From: Iamia sp. SCSIO 61187
GTDB taxonomy: Bacteria; Actinomycetota; Acidimicrobiia; Acidimicrobiales; Iamiaceae
Direction: 5' to 3'
NCBI RefSeq assembly: GCF_019443745.1
Contig: NZ_CP050948.1
Coordinates: forward strand, 2,294,001-2,358,000
DNA: 64,000 bases
The notes below the pieces were generated by a model. That model was not told the DNA's origin, searched no databases, and saw only the letters and a program-made list of their open reading frames with translations. The position numbers were made by a program, and so were the translations under genes. Shown here piece after piece: positions 8,527-17,439 of the stretch (positions are counted from its first letter, which is position 1; every line of letters starts with the position of its first letter).

Positions 8527-10134
8527 GTGACGGTCTACGTGCCGGAGGAGTACACGCCGGACGAGGCCGACGTCCTCCGCCGGTACTTCACCAACCTCGA
8601 CGGGCCCGTCTTCGCCCTCGTCAACCTGCCCGAGGTGGTCAAGGGGGCCCTGTTCGCCCGGTACTCGCGCTCGCCCAAGAGCCTGCGCCGCCTCTTCCTC
8701 GACGAGTTCGTGGGCGAGCTCGACATCAGCGGCGACGTCACCATCGACGCCACCGTCGGCCTCCGGCGGGCCGAGGAGCTCTACGACCGGGTGTTCTTCG
8801 AGTACGGCGACGACTCGGTGGCCCAGCTGGGCGGCGTCCACCTGGCCTGCGAGCAGGCCTCGAACCTGCTCACCAAGGTCCTGGAGTGGGGCCGGCTCAT
8901 GGCCTACCTCGAGCAGTCGACCCGCTACATCGCCTACGACAGCCGCCTGGGCGGACGCTTCCGCTACATGCGCGACCCCGACATCCTGGGCTCGCCCCTC
9001 GGCACCCGCTACGTCGGGGACATGGACCGCCTTTTCGACAGCTACGCCGCCCTGGTGCCCCGGCTCCAGGACTTCTTCCGCGAGCGCTTCCCCAAGACCC
9101 CGGGCGACTCCGACCTCGTCTACCGCCAGGCCGTCCGGGCCAAGGCATTCGACTCCCTCCGGGGCATCCTGCCGGCGGCGGCGCTGTCGAACGTCGGGAT
9201 CTACGGCACCGGGCAGGGCTACGAGCAGCTCCTGCTCCGCATGCGCTCGCACCCGCTGCCCGAGGCCCGCCGCTACGCCGACCTCATGCTCACCGAGCTC
9301 CGGAAGGTGATCCCGTCGTTCCTGAAGCGGGTCGACCTCGACGACCGGGGCGTGGCCTGGAGCACCTACCTGGCCAGCACCCGGGTCGCCACCGAGGAGC
9401 TGGCCGCCCGCTTCTTCCCGGAGGACGAGCCGGCCGACGACGTGGCCGGCGTGACCCTGACCAGCTTCGACCCCGACGCGGAGGTCCGGCTGGTGACGGC
9501 GATGCTCTACCCGTCGACGCACCTCCCCGAGAGCCAGGTCGAGCGCCGGGTGCGGGACATGACCACGGCCGAGCGCATCGAGGTGATGCGGGCCTACGTC
9601 GGGGACCGGGCCAACCGTCGGCACAAGCCGGGCCGGGCCCTGGAGCGGCTGGGGTACCGCTTCGACGTCCTGGCCGACTACGGCGCGTTCCGCGACCTCC
9701 AGCGCCACCGCATGCTGACCATCGAGTGGCAGACCCTCAGCCCCCGGCACGGCTACACCCGGCCCGAGGCGGTCGACCTGGCCGGCCACACCGCCGAGTT
9801 CGACGAGGCCATGGACCGCTCGGCCGCCCTCCACGACGCCCTCGTCGACCGGTTCCCGGCCCAGGCCCCCTACGCCGTGTGCCTGGCCTACAAGGTCCGC
9901 TTCGCCATGCAGCTCAACGCCCGGGAGGCGATGCACATGCTCGAGCTGCGCAGCACGCCCCAGGGCCACCCCGCCTACCGGGTCGTGGCCCAGGACATGC
10001 ACCGCCTGATCGCGACCGAGGCGGGCCACCCCGCCGTCGCCGAGCTGATGCGGTGGGTCGACCACAGCCCCGAACCGGCCCTCGAGCGACTGGACGCGGA
10101 GCGTCGCACCGAGGCCCGTCGTCAGACCCGCTAG
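8527..10134 (+). CDS. Two-domain ThyX-like protein (tandem FAD-dependent thymidylate synthase fold)
   Basis: 535 aa, more than twice the usual ThyX length of about 220-250 aa. Two ThyX-like halves can be seen. The first (about 1-275) keeps LEQSTRY at 128-134 and the helix-rich KAFDSLRGILP...GTGQGYEQLLLRMRS part, but its RHR is replaced by GRLMAYL. The second (about 300-525) keeps QRHR (Arg393, His394, Arg395) but reads MLTIEWQTLSPRHGY where ThyX has the Ser-rich EQSxRY part, then LAYKVRFAMQLNAREAMHMLELRS. Classical ThyX uses FAD and methylene-tetrahydrofolate to methylate dUMP, with active sites built across subunits. Here the two signature pieces are split over two fused halves, so activity could be retained as a pseudo-dimer or changed. 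Family placement is firm; the reaction is uncertain. Confidence 0.8.
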   Translation: MTVYVPEEYTPDEADVLRRYFTNLDGPVFALVNLPEVVKGALFARYSRSPKSLRRLFLDEFVGELDISGDVTIDATVGLRRAEELYDRVFFEYGDDSVAQLGGVHLACEQASNLLTKVLEWGRLMAYLEQSTRYIAYDSRLGGRFRYMRDPDILGSPLGTRYVGDMDRLFDSYAALVPRLQDFFRERFPKTPGDSDLVYRQAVRAKAFDSLRGILPAAALSNVGIYGTGQGYEQLLLRMRSHPLPEARRYADLMLTELRKVIPSFLKRVDLDDRGVAWSTYLASTRVATEELAARFFPEDEPADDVAGVTLTSFDPDAEVRLVTAMLYPSTHLPESQVERRVRDMTTAERIEVMRAYVGDRANRRHKPGRALERLGYRFDVLADYGAFRDLQRHRMLTIEWQTLSPRHGYTRPEAVDLAGHTAEFDEAMDRSAALHDALVDRFPAQAPYAVCLAYKVRFAMQLNAREAMHMLELRSTPQGHPAYRVVAQDMHRLIATEAGHPAVAELMRWVDHSPEPALERLDAERRTEARRQTR

Positions 10135-10273
10135 GGGCGCGCGTCTGTTCTGACCAGGGCTGATCCCTCGGGGAACGCCCGCGCGTCGCCACGCTTCGTG
10201 GTTGTGGATCGGCGGCGCCGGGACGCTGCGGCGTGGGCCTCAAGAGGGGCTTCACACGTCCGACGAGTCAAGG

Positions 10274-10292
10274 GTACGGTGCGTCACCGTAC
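10274..10292. promoter_or_regulatory. Perfect 8-bp inverted repeat upstream of the LysM gene
   Basis: GTACGGTG - CGT - CACCGTAC, ending 34 bases before the ATG at 10327. It could be a regulator operator or a 5' leader hairpin. It is too far from the previous stop (140 bases) to be an obvious terminator of the ThyX-like gene. Confidence 0.5.
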
Positions 10293-10326
10293 GACCACCG
10301 GGGGGGATGACCCGGAGGACGACACC

Positions 10327-11157
10327 ATGACCACTCGCACCCGAGCCCGCCGCCGCTGGTTGTTGCCCATCGCCCTGCTGCCGGCCGTGGTGGCGCTCGC
10401 CGTCACGACCCCCGCCGGGTCGGCGGCCGGGGCCCCGGCGTCCCCACCGCCGGCGCGGGTCGCGCCGGCCGCCGCGCCGGTCCCCGAGGTGGTGGCCCCC
10501 GCCCCGGTCGAGCACGCCACCGGGGCCACCCACGTGGTCCGCCCGGGGGAGACCCTCTCGCACATCGCCGTCCGCTACGGCGTCAGCACCGCCGCCCTCG
10601 CCGCCGCCAACGGCCTGCCCGACCCCGACCTCGTTCGCGATGGCACCACCCTGACGATCCCCGGTGCCGGTGCCGGTGCCGGTGCCGGGGCCGGTGCGGC
10701 GCCGGCCGCCGGGGCCCCTGCGGGGCCCGTCGCCGCCGGAGACCTGCCGGCGCGGCTGCAGGCGTCGCCGACCCGGATGGCGTACATCCCGCGCTTCGAC
10801 CACTGGGCCGCGGCCAACGGCATCCCCGCCGACCTGCTCAAGGCCATGACCTGGCTGGAGTCGGGCTGGCAGCAGGGCCGGGTCTCGTCGACCGGCGCCG
10901 TCGGGATCGGCCAGCTCATGCCCGACACCGTCGACCACATGGAGATGCTGATCGGCCGGGACCTCGACCCGAACTCGGCCGAGGACAACATCCGGATGTC
11001 GGCCCGCTACCTGCGGCTCCTCCTCGGCCGGTACGGCACCGCCGAGGGCGCCCTGGCCGCCTACTACCAGGGCGCGGCCTCGGTGGACGCCAACGGCACC
11101 TTCGCCGAGACCGACCAGTACGTGGCCAACGTGCTCGCCCTCGTCGCCCGGTTCTGA
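10327..11157 (+). CDS. Secreted LysM / lytic transglycosylase (SLT) protein
   Basis: 276 aa exported cell-wall enzyme. Order of parts: Arg-rich start and hydrophobic signal segment (about 11-35), Pro/Ala linker, one LysM peptidoglycan-binding domain (about 69-112), a Gly-Ala linker from a GGTGCC microrepeat (about 113-125), then an SLT goose-lysozyme-like domain (about 145-276). The catalytic Glu178 sits in WLESGWQ, followed by GAVGIGQLMP and the AAYYQG box. It would cleave glycan strands by the lytic transglycosylase reaction. The ATG at 10327 has GGAGGAC upstream; earlier in-frame starts would disrupt the signal peptide and are rejected. Regulated possibly through the 10274-10292 inverted repeat. 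Confidence 0.88.
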   Translation: MTTRTRARRRWLLPIALLPAVVALAVTTPAGSAAGAPASPPPARVAPAAAPVPEVVAPAPVEHATGATHVVRPGETLSHIAVRYGVSTAALAAANGLPDPDLVRDGTTLTIPGAGAGAGAGAGAAPAAGAPAGPVAAGDLPARLQASPTRMAYIPRFDHWAAANGIPADLLKAMTWLESGWQQGRVSSTGAVGIGQLMPDTVDHMEMLIGRDLDPNSAEDNIRMSARYLRLLLGRYGTAEGALAAYYQGAASVDANGTFAETDQYVANVLALVARF

Positions 11158-11227
11158 CCGGGACCCCGCCCGGGGGAGCGGAGGCGTACCGGGAGGAACC
11201 CACGGGCTCGCGGCGAACCCCCCTGTG

Positions 11228-11248
11228 GCGACGGTCACCGACCGTCGC
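11228..11248. terminator. Hairpin between the LysM gene and the mce operon
   Basis: Arms GCGACGGT (11228-11235) and ACCGTCGC (11241-11248) with a five-base loop and no T-run. It lies 70 bases after the stop at 11157 and 32 bases before the ATPase start; an operator role is equally possible. Confidence 0.4.
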
Positions 11249-11280
11249 GGCAGCACGCGACGCACGAGGAGACACGGCCG

Positions 11281-12153
11281 GTGGAGCCGATCATCCAGCT
11301 CAGGGGGGTCACGAAGTCGTTCGGCTCCCACACGGTGCTGGAGGACATCAGCTTCGACATCCCCCGCAACCGGATCAGCGCCATCATGGGCCCGTCCGGC
11401 ACCGGCAAGTCCGTCCTCCTCAAGAACATCATCGGGCTGCTCCGCCCCGACCGCGGTGAGATCTGGATCGACGGCGAGGAGACGGTCCGGATGCGCGAGC
11501 GCGACCTGTACCGGGTGCGCCGCAAGTTCGGCGTGCTGTTCCAGGACGGGGCCCTCTTCGGCTCGCTGAACCTGTACGACAACATCGCCTTCCCGCTGCG
11601 CGAGCACACCCGCAAGAGCGAGGGCGAGATCCGCCGCATCACCATGGAGAAGGCCTCCCTGGTCGGGCTGGTCGACCACCTCCGCAAGTTCCCGGGGGAG
11701 GTGTCGGGCGGGATGAAGAAGCGGGCCGGCCTGGCCCGGGCGCTGGCCATGGACCCCGAGATCGTCTTCTTCGACGAGCCCGACTCGGGCCTCGACCCGG
11801 TGCGGGTCGCCTACCTCGACGAGCTGGTGCGGAAGATCCAGGAGGACACCCACGCCACCTTCATCATCATCACCCACAACATCCCGTCGGTGATGCGGAC
11901 GGCGGACTACGTCGCCGTCCTGTTCCGGTCGGGCCTGGTCCGGTTCGCCTCGACGCAGGACATGATCACCTGCGACGACCCCATCATCCGTCAGTTCATG
12001 GCCGGCCGGGCCGGGGGCCCGATCGGCATGGACGAGCTGGCCAACGAGCGCACCGACGTCGAGCTCGAGCTGATCGAGCGGGCCGACCAGCGCACGGCCG
12101 AGCGGCGGGAGCAGTCCGAGATGGAACGGGCCCACCAGGTGATGCAGGTCTGA
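11281..12153 (+). CDS. MCE-system ABC transporter ATPase (MceG/MlaF-like)
   Basis: 290 aa ABC ATPase of the Mkl/MlaF type. Walker A GPSGTGKS at 37-44, the Q-loop FQDGALFGSL, signature VSGGMKKRAGLARAL, Walker B IVFFDEPDSGLDPV and the switch His in ITHNIPS. The FQDGALF...NIAFPLREHT stretch is typical of lipid-transport ATPases. The C-terminal extension after 245 (Glu/Arg-rich) matches the MceG habit of a long tail. It should power the two YrbE permeases encoded next; the stop and the next ATG overlap (TGATG at 12151-12155). In mycobacteria mceG is unlinked to mce operons, so its place at the head of this one is notable. GTG start with GAGGAG 10 bases upstream. Confidence 0.92.
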   Translation: MEPIIQLRGVTKSFGSHTVLEDISFDIPRNRISAIMGPSGTGKSVLLKNIIGLLRPDRGEIWIDGEETVRMRERDLYRVRRKFGVLFQDGALFGSLNLYDNIAFPLREHTRKSEGEIRRITMEKASLVGLVDHLRKFPGEVSGGMKKRAGLARALAMDPEIVFFDEPDSGLDPVRVAYLDELVRKIQEDTHATFIIITHNIPSVMRTADYVAVLFRSGLVRFASTQDMITCDDPIIRQFMAGRAGGPIGMDELANERTDVELELIERADQRTAERREQSEMERAHQVMQV

Positions 12154-12962
12154 TGGCGGTCGCGCTCACCAAGAGGCCCCGGCGGGTGCCCGGCACCGAG
12201 AAGGTGCGGGCCTTCCTGGCCGAGGTGGGCGCCATGTCGGCGGTCGGCATCGAGGCGGTGCGCTCGACCGTCCGGCGGCCCTGGCCGGTGGCCGAGTTCC
12301 TCGACCAGTGCTGGTTCGTGGCCAAGGTGACCACCGCCCCGGTGATCCTCATCTCCATCCCGTTCGGGATGGTCATCTCGCTCCAGGTCGGCTCGCTGAT
12401 CAAGCAGCTGGGCGCCGAGGCGCACCTCGGGTCGGCGCTCGTGCTCGCCGTCGTGCGCGAGCAGGCCCCCATCGCCTGCGCCCTGCTGATCGCCGGGGCC
12501 GGGGGTTCGGCCATGTGCGCTGACATCGGGGCCCGTCGGATCCGCGACGAGATCTCCGCCATGGAGGTCATGTCGATCAACCCCATCCAACGCCTGGTGA
12601 TGCCGCGCGTCCTGGCCGCCACGGTGATCGCCGTCCTCCTCGACGCCGTCGTGAGCGCCGCCGGCCTGGCGGGCGGCTGGTTCTTCGCGACCCAGGTCCT
12701 CGACGTCAGCTCGTCGAGCTTCTTCGCCTCGTTCAACGAGCTCAGCCAGCTGCCCGACCTCTACATGGCCCTCCTGAAGGCGGGGGTGTTCGGGTTCATC
12801 GCCGGCGTGGTCGCTTGCCACAAGGGCCTGTCGTGCAAGGGCGGTCCCAAGGGCGTGGGCGACGCCGTCAACCAGGCGGTGGTGATCACCTTCGTCCTGC
12901 TGTTCTTCGTGAACTTCGTGCTGACGGCCGTGTACTTCAACTTCGTCCCCCAGAAGGTCTGA
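12153..12962 (+). CDS. MlaE/YrbE-family permease, first subunit
   Basis: 269 aa membrane permease of the MlaE (DUF140) family with about five membrane helices. Family features include AEFLDQCWFVAKVTTAPVILISIPFGMV, REQAPIACALLIAGAGGSAMCADIGARRI and the EISAMEVMSINPIQRLVMPRVLA segment. Together with the next gene it would form the heterodimeric membrane channel for lipid passage. The ATG overlaps the ATPase stop, and the next gene starts one base after this stop, so the set is tightly co-transcribed. Confidence 0.92.
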   Translation: MAVALTKRPRRVPGTEKVRAFLAEVGAMSAVGIEAVRSTVRRPWPVAEFLDQCWFVAKVTTAPVILISIPFGMVISLQVGSLIKQLGAEAHLGSALVLAVVREQAPIACALLIAGAGGSAMCADIGARRIRDEISAMEVMSINPIQRLVMPRVLAATVIAVLLDAVVSAAGLAGGWFFATQVLDVSSSSFFASFNELSQLPDLYMALLKAGVFGFIAGVVACHKGLSCKGGPKGVGDAVNQAVVITFVLLFFVNFVLTAVYFNFVPQKV

Positions 12963-12963
12963 C

Positions 12964-13830
12964 ATGGCGGCGACGACGGTCACGGCGAGGGTCGAGCGGG
13001 CGGCGTCGAAGCCCATCGGGGCCGTCTTCGGCGCCCTCGCCCTGCTCTACGACATGGTCGTCTTCTCCGGCCAGGTCGTGCGCAAGCTGCCCCGGGCCCT
13101 GAAGCACCGCAAGGTGATCGCCACCCTGATCTCCGACATGACGATCGGCGCCGGCGCCGTGGTCGTGGGCGGCGGGATGATCATCGTGATCTTCTTCCTG
13201 GCCTTCTTCACCGGCACCGAGGTCGGCCTCCAGGGCTTCACCGCCCTCGAGCAGATCGGCGCCGAGGCCTTCTCGGGCGTCATCTCCTCGGTCGGCAACA
13301 CCCGCGAGATCACCCCGCTGATCGCCGGGGTGGGGTTGGCCGCCCAGGTCGGCGCCGGCTTCACCGCCCAGCTGGGGTCGATGCGGATCTCCGACGAGAT
13401 CGACGCCCTCGAGGTCATGAGCGTCGACTCGATGGTGTACCTGGTGTGCACCCGGGTGTGGGCCGCCCTGGTGACGATGGTGCCGCTCTACCTGATCGCC
13501 CTGTTCTCCAGCTTCCTCGCCACGAAGCTGATCGTGACCCGGTTCTTCACCCTATCGCCCGGCGTCTACGACCACTACTTCCAGCTTTTCCTGCCGCCGA
13601 TCGACATCTTCTACAGCTTCGTCAAGGCGATCGTCTTCGCCGTGGTGGTGACCCTGATCCACTGCTGGTACGGCTTCTACGCCACCGGCGGCCCCGCCGG
13701 GGTGGGGCGGGCGGCGGGCCGGGCCATCCGGGCCTCGATCATGGCCGTCACCATCTTGAACCTGGTGCTCTCGCTGATCTTCTACGGCGACCAGGACACC
13801 GCCCGCATCGTGGGGTTCATCGTCCTGTGA
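12964..13830 (+). CDS. MlaE/YrbE-family permease, second subunit
   Basis: 288 aa partner permease of the same MlaE family. Key segments are EQIGAEAFSGVISSVGNTREITPLIAGVGLAAQVGAGFTAQLGSMRISDEIDALEVMSVDSMVYLVCTRVWAALV and a final GGPAGVGRAAGRAIRAS motif shared with YrbEB proteins. An extra N-terminal stretch of about 40 residues precedes the first helix. The stop overlaps the GTG start of the first mce gene (GTGA at 13827-13830). Confidence 0.92.
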   Translation: MAATTVTARVERAASKPIGAVFGALALLYDMVVFSGQVVRKLPRALKHRKVIATLISDMTIGAGAVVVGGGMIIVIFFLAFFTGTEVGLQGFTALEQIGAEAFSGVISSVGNTREITPLIAGVGLAAQVGAGFTAQLGSMRISDEIDALEVMSVDSMVYLVCTRVWAALVTMVPLYLIALFSSFLATKLIVTRFFTLSPGVYDHYFQLFLPPIDIFYSFVKAIVFAVVVTLIHCWYGFYATGGPAGVGRAAGRAIRASIMAVTILNLVLSLIFYGDQDTARIVGFIVL

Positions 13831-15119
13831 GCCGGCCCCCGTCGATCTCGAAGGGCCACCGGTCCGTGGCGGCCATCGCCGTGGCCTGCCTGATGATCGG
13901 GGGCGTCACGGTGGGGGTGCGGGCGTCCTACGGCCTCTTCGACGACACCGTCGAGGTGGCCGGGACCTTCCCCCGGGCCGGGCAGTCGCTGAACAAGGGG
14001 AGCGACGTCCTGTACCGGGGCGTCCCGGTCGGGGAGGTGCGCCGCATCGAGCTGGTGGGCCAGGACGTCCGCATCACCCTCGCCCTCGAGCCCGACGCCG
14101 AGATCCCCACCGACGTCGAGGCCGTCGTCGCCCCCAAGACGTTGTTCGGGGAGAAGTCGGTGGAGCTCCGGGGCGGCACGACCGGCGGCGACACCCTCGA
14201 GGCGGGCGACGAGCTCATCCACACCCGGGCCGGGACCGAGGTCGAGGAGCTGATCGCCGCCGCCGACCCCGTCCTGCGGGGGATCGACACCACCGAGCTG
14301 GCCGGCCTGATGACCGAGCTGACCCAGGTCCTCCAGGGCCACGGACGCCGCTTCAACGCCGCCCTGGAGCCGACGGTGGCCGCCGCCGGGCTGTTCGAGG
14401 AGACCCTCGACGCCCAGCTCCGGCTGCTCGAGTCGTCGGCCGCCTTCGCCGAGCAGATCCGCGACATCGGCCCCGGGCTCAACGGCGTCGCCGCCAACCT
14501 CGACGTGCTGCTGCCCACCCTGAACCAGGCCCGGGGCGACTTCGTCCGCTTCCTGCGCACGCTGCGCCCACTGGCCGACAACCTGGCCGAGATCCTGGTC
14601 ACCGTCCGCCCCGACATCGACCGGCTGCTCACCGGCGGGGTCAACATCAGCCGGCTGCTGATCGCCCGCGAGGACGAGCTGGCCGACACCGTGAACGGCC
14701 TGGCCGTCTACCTCCAGACGCTGGCCGAGGGGGTCTCCCGCGAGACCTTCGACGACGGCACCAAGGCGGCCTTCTTCAAGGTGTTCGTCGTGCTGGACGA
14801 CCTCAACGCCATGCTCTGCGCCCTGGTGAACCCGGGGGTCGACCTCCCGCCGGAGCTGGCCGGTGTCCTCGACCAGCTGAGCGAGGGCCTGGTCACCGGC
14901 ACCGGCATGGTGGACTGCGACGCCCCGTACGGGGGCGACGAGGGCTCGCCGCCGGTGCCGACGCCGGCCGAGGGCGGATCCGGGGTCCCGTCGATCGAGG
15001 ACCTGGCCCAGCCCTACTACCAGGGGGCGGCCACGCCCGACCCGTCGACGGCCACCGGCGGGCTGGACACCATCGTCGAGGGGGCCCTGCCGGCCCCCGG
15101 TGCGGGGGAGGCCGGATGA
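13827..15119 (+). CDS. Mce family protein, first of six (MceA position)
   Basis: 430 aa substrate-binding protein of a lipid importer. A membrane anchor spans about 14-31, then one MCE domain (about 38-115, with VLYRGVPVGEVRRIEL and FGEKSVELRGG), then a long helical region with repeated short Leu-rich segments typical of the tunnel-forming Mce needle. The tail after about 370 is Pro/Gly-rich. In mycobacterial systems six different Mce subunits assemble into one hexameric tube across the envelope. GTG start overlaps the permease stop. The six mce genes here are head to tail with four-base overlaps except between the fifth and sixth. Confidence 0.9.
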   Translation: MSRPPSISKGHRSVAAIAVACLMIGGVTVGVRASYGLFDDTVEVAGTFPRAGQSLNKGSDVLYRGVPVGEVRRIELVGQDVRITLALEPDAEIPTDVEAVVAPKTLFGEKSVELRGGTTGGDTLEAGDELIHTRAGTEVEELIAAADPVLRGIDTTELAGLMTELTQVLQGHGRRFNAALEPTVAAAGLFEETLDAQLRLLESSAAFAEQIRDIGPGLNGVAANLDVLLPTLNQARGDFVRFLRTLRPLADNLAEILVTVRPDIDRLLTGGVNISRLLIAREDELADTVNGLAVYLQTLAEGVSRETFDDGTKAAFFKVFVVLDDLNAMLCALVNPGVDLPPELAGVLDQLSEGLVTGTGMVDCDAPYGGDEGSPPVPTPAEGGSGVPSIEDLAQPYYQGAATPDPSTATGGLDTIVEGALPAPGAGEAG

Positions 15120-16231
15120 CGTTCCTCACCCGCCTCCGTCGCTCGCTCGCCGGCCCCCCGGGGCGGGCCCTCCTGAAGCTGGCCGTCTACTCGGCGGTGT
15201 GCATCGCCGTCCTCGGCGCCCTCATCAGCGCCATCGGCAACCGCCCGATCTTCGGCTCGGGGACCACCTACGAGGCCGTCCTGCCCGACGCCACGGGCCT
15301 GTTCGCCAACGACGCCGTCAAGGTCGCCGGCGTCCAGGTCGGCCACGTCACCGGGATCGAGGTCGAGCGGGGGATGGCGGTGGTGTCGTTCTCGCTGGAG
15401 CGGGACCTCGGGCTGACCACCACGACCCGCACGGGCATCCGGTGGCGGAACGTCCTGGGCCAGAAGTACCTGTACCTGTACCCCGACGACGGCGGCGAGA
15501 CGATCGAGGAGGGCGACCGGCTCCCGCCCGAGAACGCCGTCGGCTCGGCCGAGGTGGGCGCCCTGCTCAACGCCGTCGCCCCCGTGCTGCGCGCCATCGA
15601 CCCGGCCAAGGCCAACCTGTTCATCCGGACGCTGAACGACGCCCTGGCCGGCAACGAGGAGCGGGTCCGGGACCTGCTCACCAACACCGCCACCCTGAGC
15701 CGCGACGTGAGCGCGTCGGACGAGCAGATCGGCACCCTGATCGAGGACCTCGACACGGTGGTCGGGGCGGTGGCCGAGCGCGACCGCGACATCGAGGACC
15801 TGATCGGGAACGTGGGGAGCGTCAGCGACTCGCTGGCGGCGCGCGCCGGGGACCTGGAGGACCTGGTGCTCGGGCTGGTCGAGGTCCAGACCCACCTGAA
15901 CGACCTGCTGGAGCAGCGCGAGGGTGACATCGAGGGCGTGATCGGCGACCTCGACACCATCGCCGGGACCCTCGCCCAGCACCGCGACGACCTGGAGGAG
16001 GGGCTGGCCACCTTCCCGGCCGGCCTGGCGCCGTACCACCGCATCTCGGCCTACGGCCAGTGGTTCCAGGTGCGGCTCACGGTGACGTGCCTGGCGAACC
16101 AGGCCACCTGCACCCACGAGAGCGTGGCCACCGACGCCCTCGGCAGCGTGCAACCGCCCGCCCCCGCCGGGGGGGCCGGCCTCCTGGACTCGGTGTTCGG
16201 GTTCGCCTCCCAGGGGGTGCCGGCGCCGTGA
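15116..16231 (+). CDS. Mce family protein, second of six (MceB position)
   Basis: 371 aa. Anchor helix about 16-38, MCE domain about 44-125 (NDAVKVAGVQVGHVTGIEVERG, WRNVLGQKYLYLYPDDGG), then a helical needle region rich in DLIGNVGSVSDSL-type heptads. The C-terminal segment has a pair of cysteines (TCLANQATC) that may form a disulfide, as in several MceB proteins. ATG at 15116 overlaps the previous stop; the next gene overlaps this stop. Confidence 0.9.
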   Translation: MTFLTRLRRSLAGPPGRALLKLAVYSAVCIAVLGALISAIGNRPIFGSGTTYEAVLPDATGLFANDAVKVAGVQVGHVTGIEVERGMAVVSFSLERDLGLTTTTRTGIRWRNVLGQKYLYLYPDDGGETIEEGDRLPPENAVGSAEVGALLNAVAPVLRAIDPAKANLFIRTLNDALAGNEERVRDLLTNTATLSRDVSASDEQIGTLIEDLDTVVGAVAERDRDIEDLIGNVGSVSDSLAARAGDLEDLVLGLVEVQTHLNDLLEQREGDIEGVIGDLDTIAGTLAQHRDDLEEGLATFPAGLAPYHRISAYGQWFQVRLTVTCLANQATCTHESVATDALGSVQPPAPAGGAGLLDSVFGFASQGVPAP

Positions 16232-17439
16232 TCCGGGTGAGGTCGTTCACCGAGCGCAACCCGGTCGTCATCGGCGCCGTGGTCGTGACCCTCATCGCCG
16301 CCTTCACCGGGGCCGCCCTGATGCTGAACAGCGGCGTCCTGGCCGATCGCTACACCGTCCGGGCCCGGTTCTCCGACAGCGCCGGCATCACCCCCGGCTC
16401 CCACGTCAAGGTGGCCGGGATCACGTCCGGTGCGGTCGAGTCGGTCCGCCAGGAGGGCACCGAGGTCGAGGTCGTCCTGGGCGTCGACGCCGGCATCGAG
16501 CTCCCCGCCGACACCCGGGCGGACATCGTGGTCGACACCCTGCTGGGGTCGAAGTCGGTGCGCCTCGTCCCGGGCGACGAGTGGGACGACCTGCTGCAGG
16601 AGGACGCCGTCATCACCGACACCAGCACGCCCACCGAGGCGCTCGACCTGCAGAACATCGGCACCCCGCTCCTCGAGGAGACCGACGGCGAGGCCATCGA
16701 CAGCCTGATCGACACGGTCCTGCGGATCACCGAGGGCAAGCGGGACGACGTGGCCGACATCCTCGACGGGCTCGAGGACCTGGCCGTGACGATCAACGCC
16801 CGGGAGCAGGAGGCGCGCGACCTGATCGACGCCACCCGCACCCTCACGGCGACGCTCGACGCCCGCGACGAGGAGCTGCTGGACGCCGTCGACGACCTCA
16901 ACGTCGTGGTGGAGACGCTGGTCCGCCGGCGGGCCGAGCTGGTCGAGCTGCTGCGCCAGACCTCGGAGGCCGCGACCCGCATCTCCGACCTGGTCGAGGA
17001 GAACCAGCCCGCCCTCGACCGCATCCTCGACGAGCTCCACGCCGACCTGGAGATCGTGGGCCGCCACCAGGTCGACCTGGCCCAGTCCGTGGCCCTGGTG
17101 TCGAGTGCCATCCAGGGCTTCGCCTCGGTCGGCTACTCCGGTCCCGACGAGGTGTCCCACCCGTGGGCCAACCTCTACACCCAGCTGCTGGGCCCCGTCG
17201 GACCGGACATCCTCCTCGGCTCCTGCGGCGCCATCGACACCGCCCTCGACCTGGCCCTGGGACCCGACCCGGTCGTCGACTGCGACGACCGCACCGGGCC
17301 GTTGCCCGGCAGCCCCGGCCCCGGCCAGCCCGGATCGGGCGGCTCCGGCGGGGGCTCCACGGAGGCCGAGAGCGACTCGACCGGGCTGCTCGGCATCTAC
17401 GGCCCGGCCCTGGCCGCGACCCCGGAGGCGGGCGGATGA
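16228..17439 (+). CDS. Mce family protein, third of six (MceC position)
   Basis: 403 aa. Anchor helix about 11-32, MCE domain about 38-115 (ITPGSHVKVAGITSGAVESV, DTLLGSKSVRLVPGD), long helical needle with heptad repeats (DLIDATRTLTATLDARDEELLDAVDDL), and a disordered Pro/Gly/Ser tail. The start is the GTG at 16228, overlapping the previous stop by four bases; alternative upstream starts would lie within the second mce gene. Confidence 0.9.
   Translation: MIRVRSFTERNPVVIGAVVVTLIAAFTGAALMLNSGVLADRYTVRARFSDSAGITPGSHVKVAGITSGAVESVRQEGTEVEVVLGVDAGIELPADTRADIVVDTLLGSKSVRLVPGDEWDDLLQEDAVITDTSTPTEALDLQNIGTPLLEETDGEAIDSLIDTVLRITEGKRDDVADILDGLEDLAVTINAREQEARDLIDATRTLTATLDARDEELLDAVDDLNVVVETLVRRRAELVELLRQTSEAATRISDLVEENQPALDRILDELHADLEIVGRHQVDLAQSVALVSSAIQGFASVGYSGPDEVSHPWANLYTQLLGPVGPDILLGSCGAIDTALDLALGPDPVVDCDDRTGPLPGSPGPGQPGSGGSGGGSTEAESDSTGLLGIYGPALAATPEAGG

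Noticed and set aside
10139-10326. Possible c-di-AMP (ydaO-type) riboswitch upstream of the LysM/SLT gene
   Set aside because: Some short GGGGAA-like pieces occur and the gene class fits, but the conserved core of the riboswitch could not be aligned by eye; only the inverted repeat is claimed.
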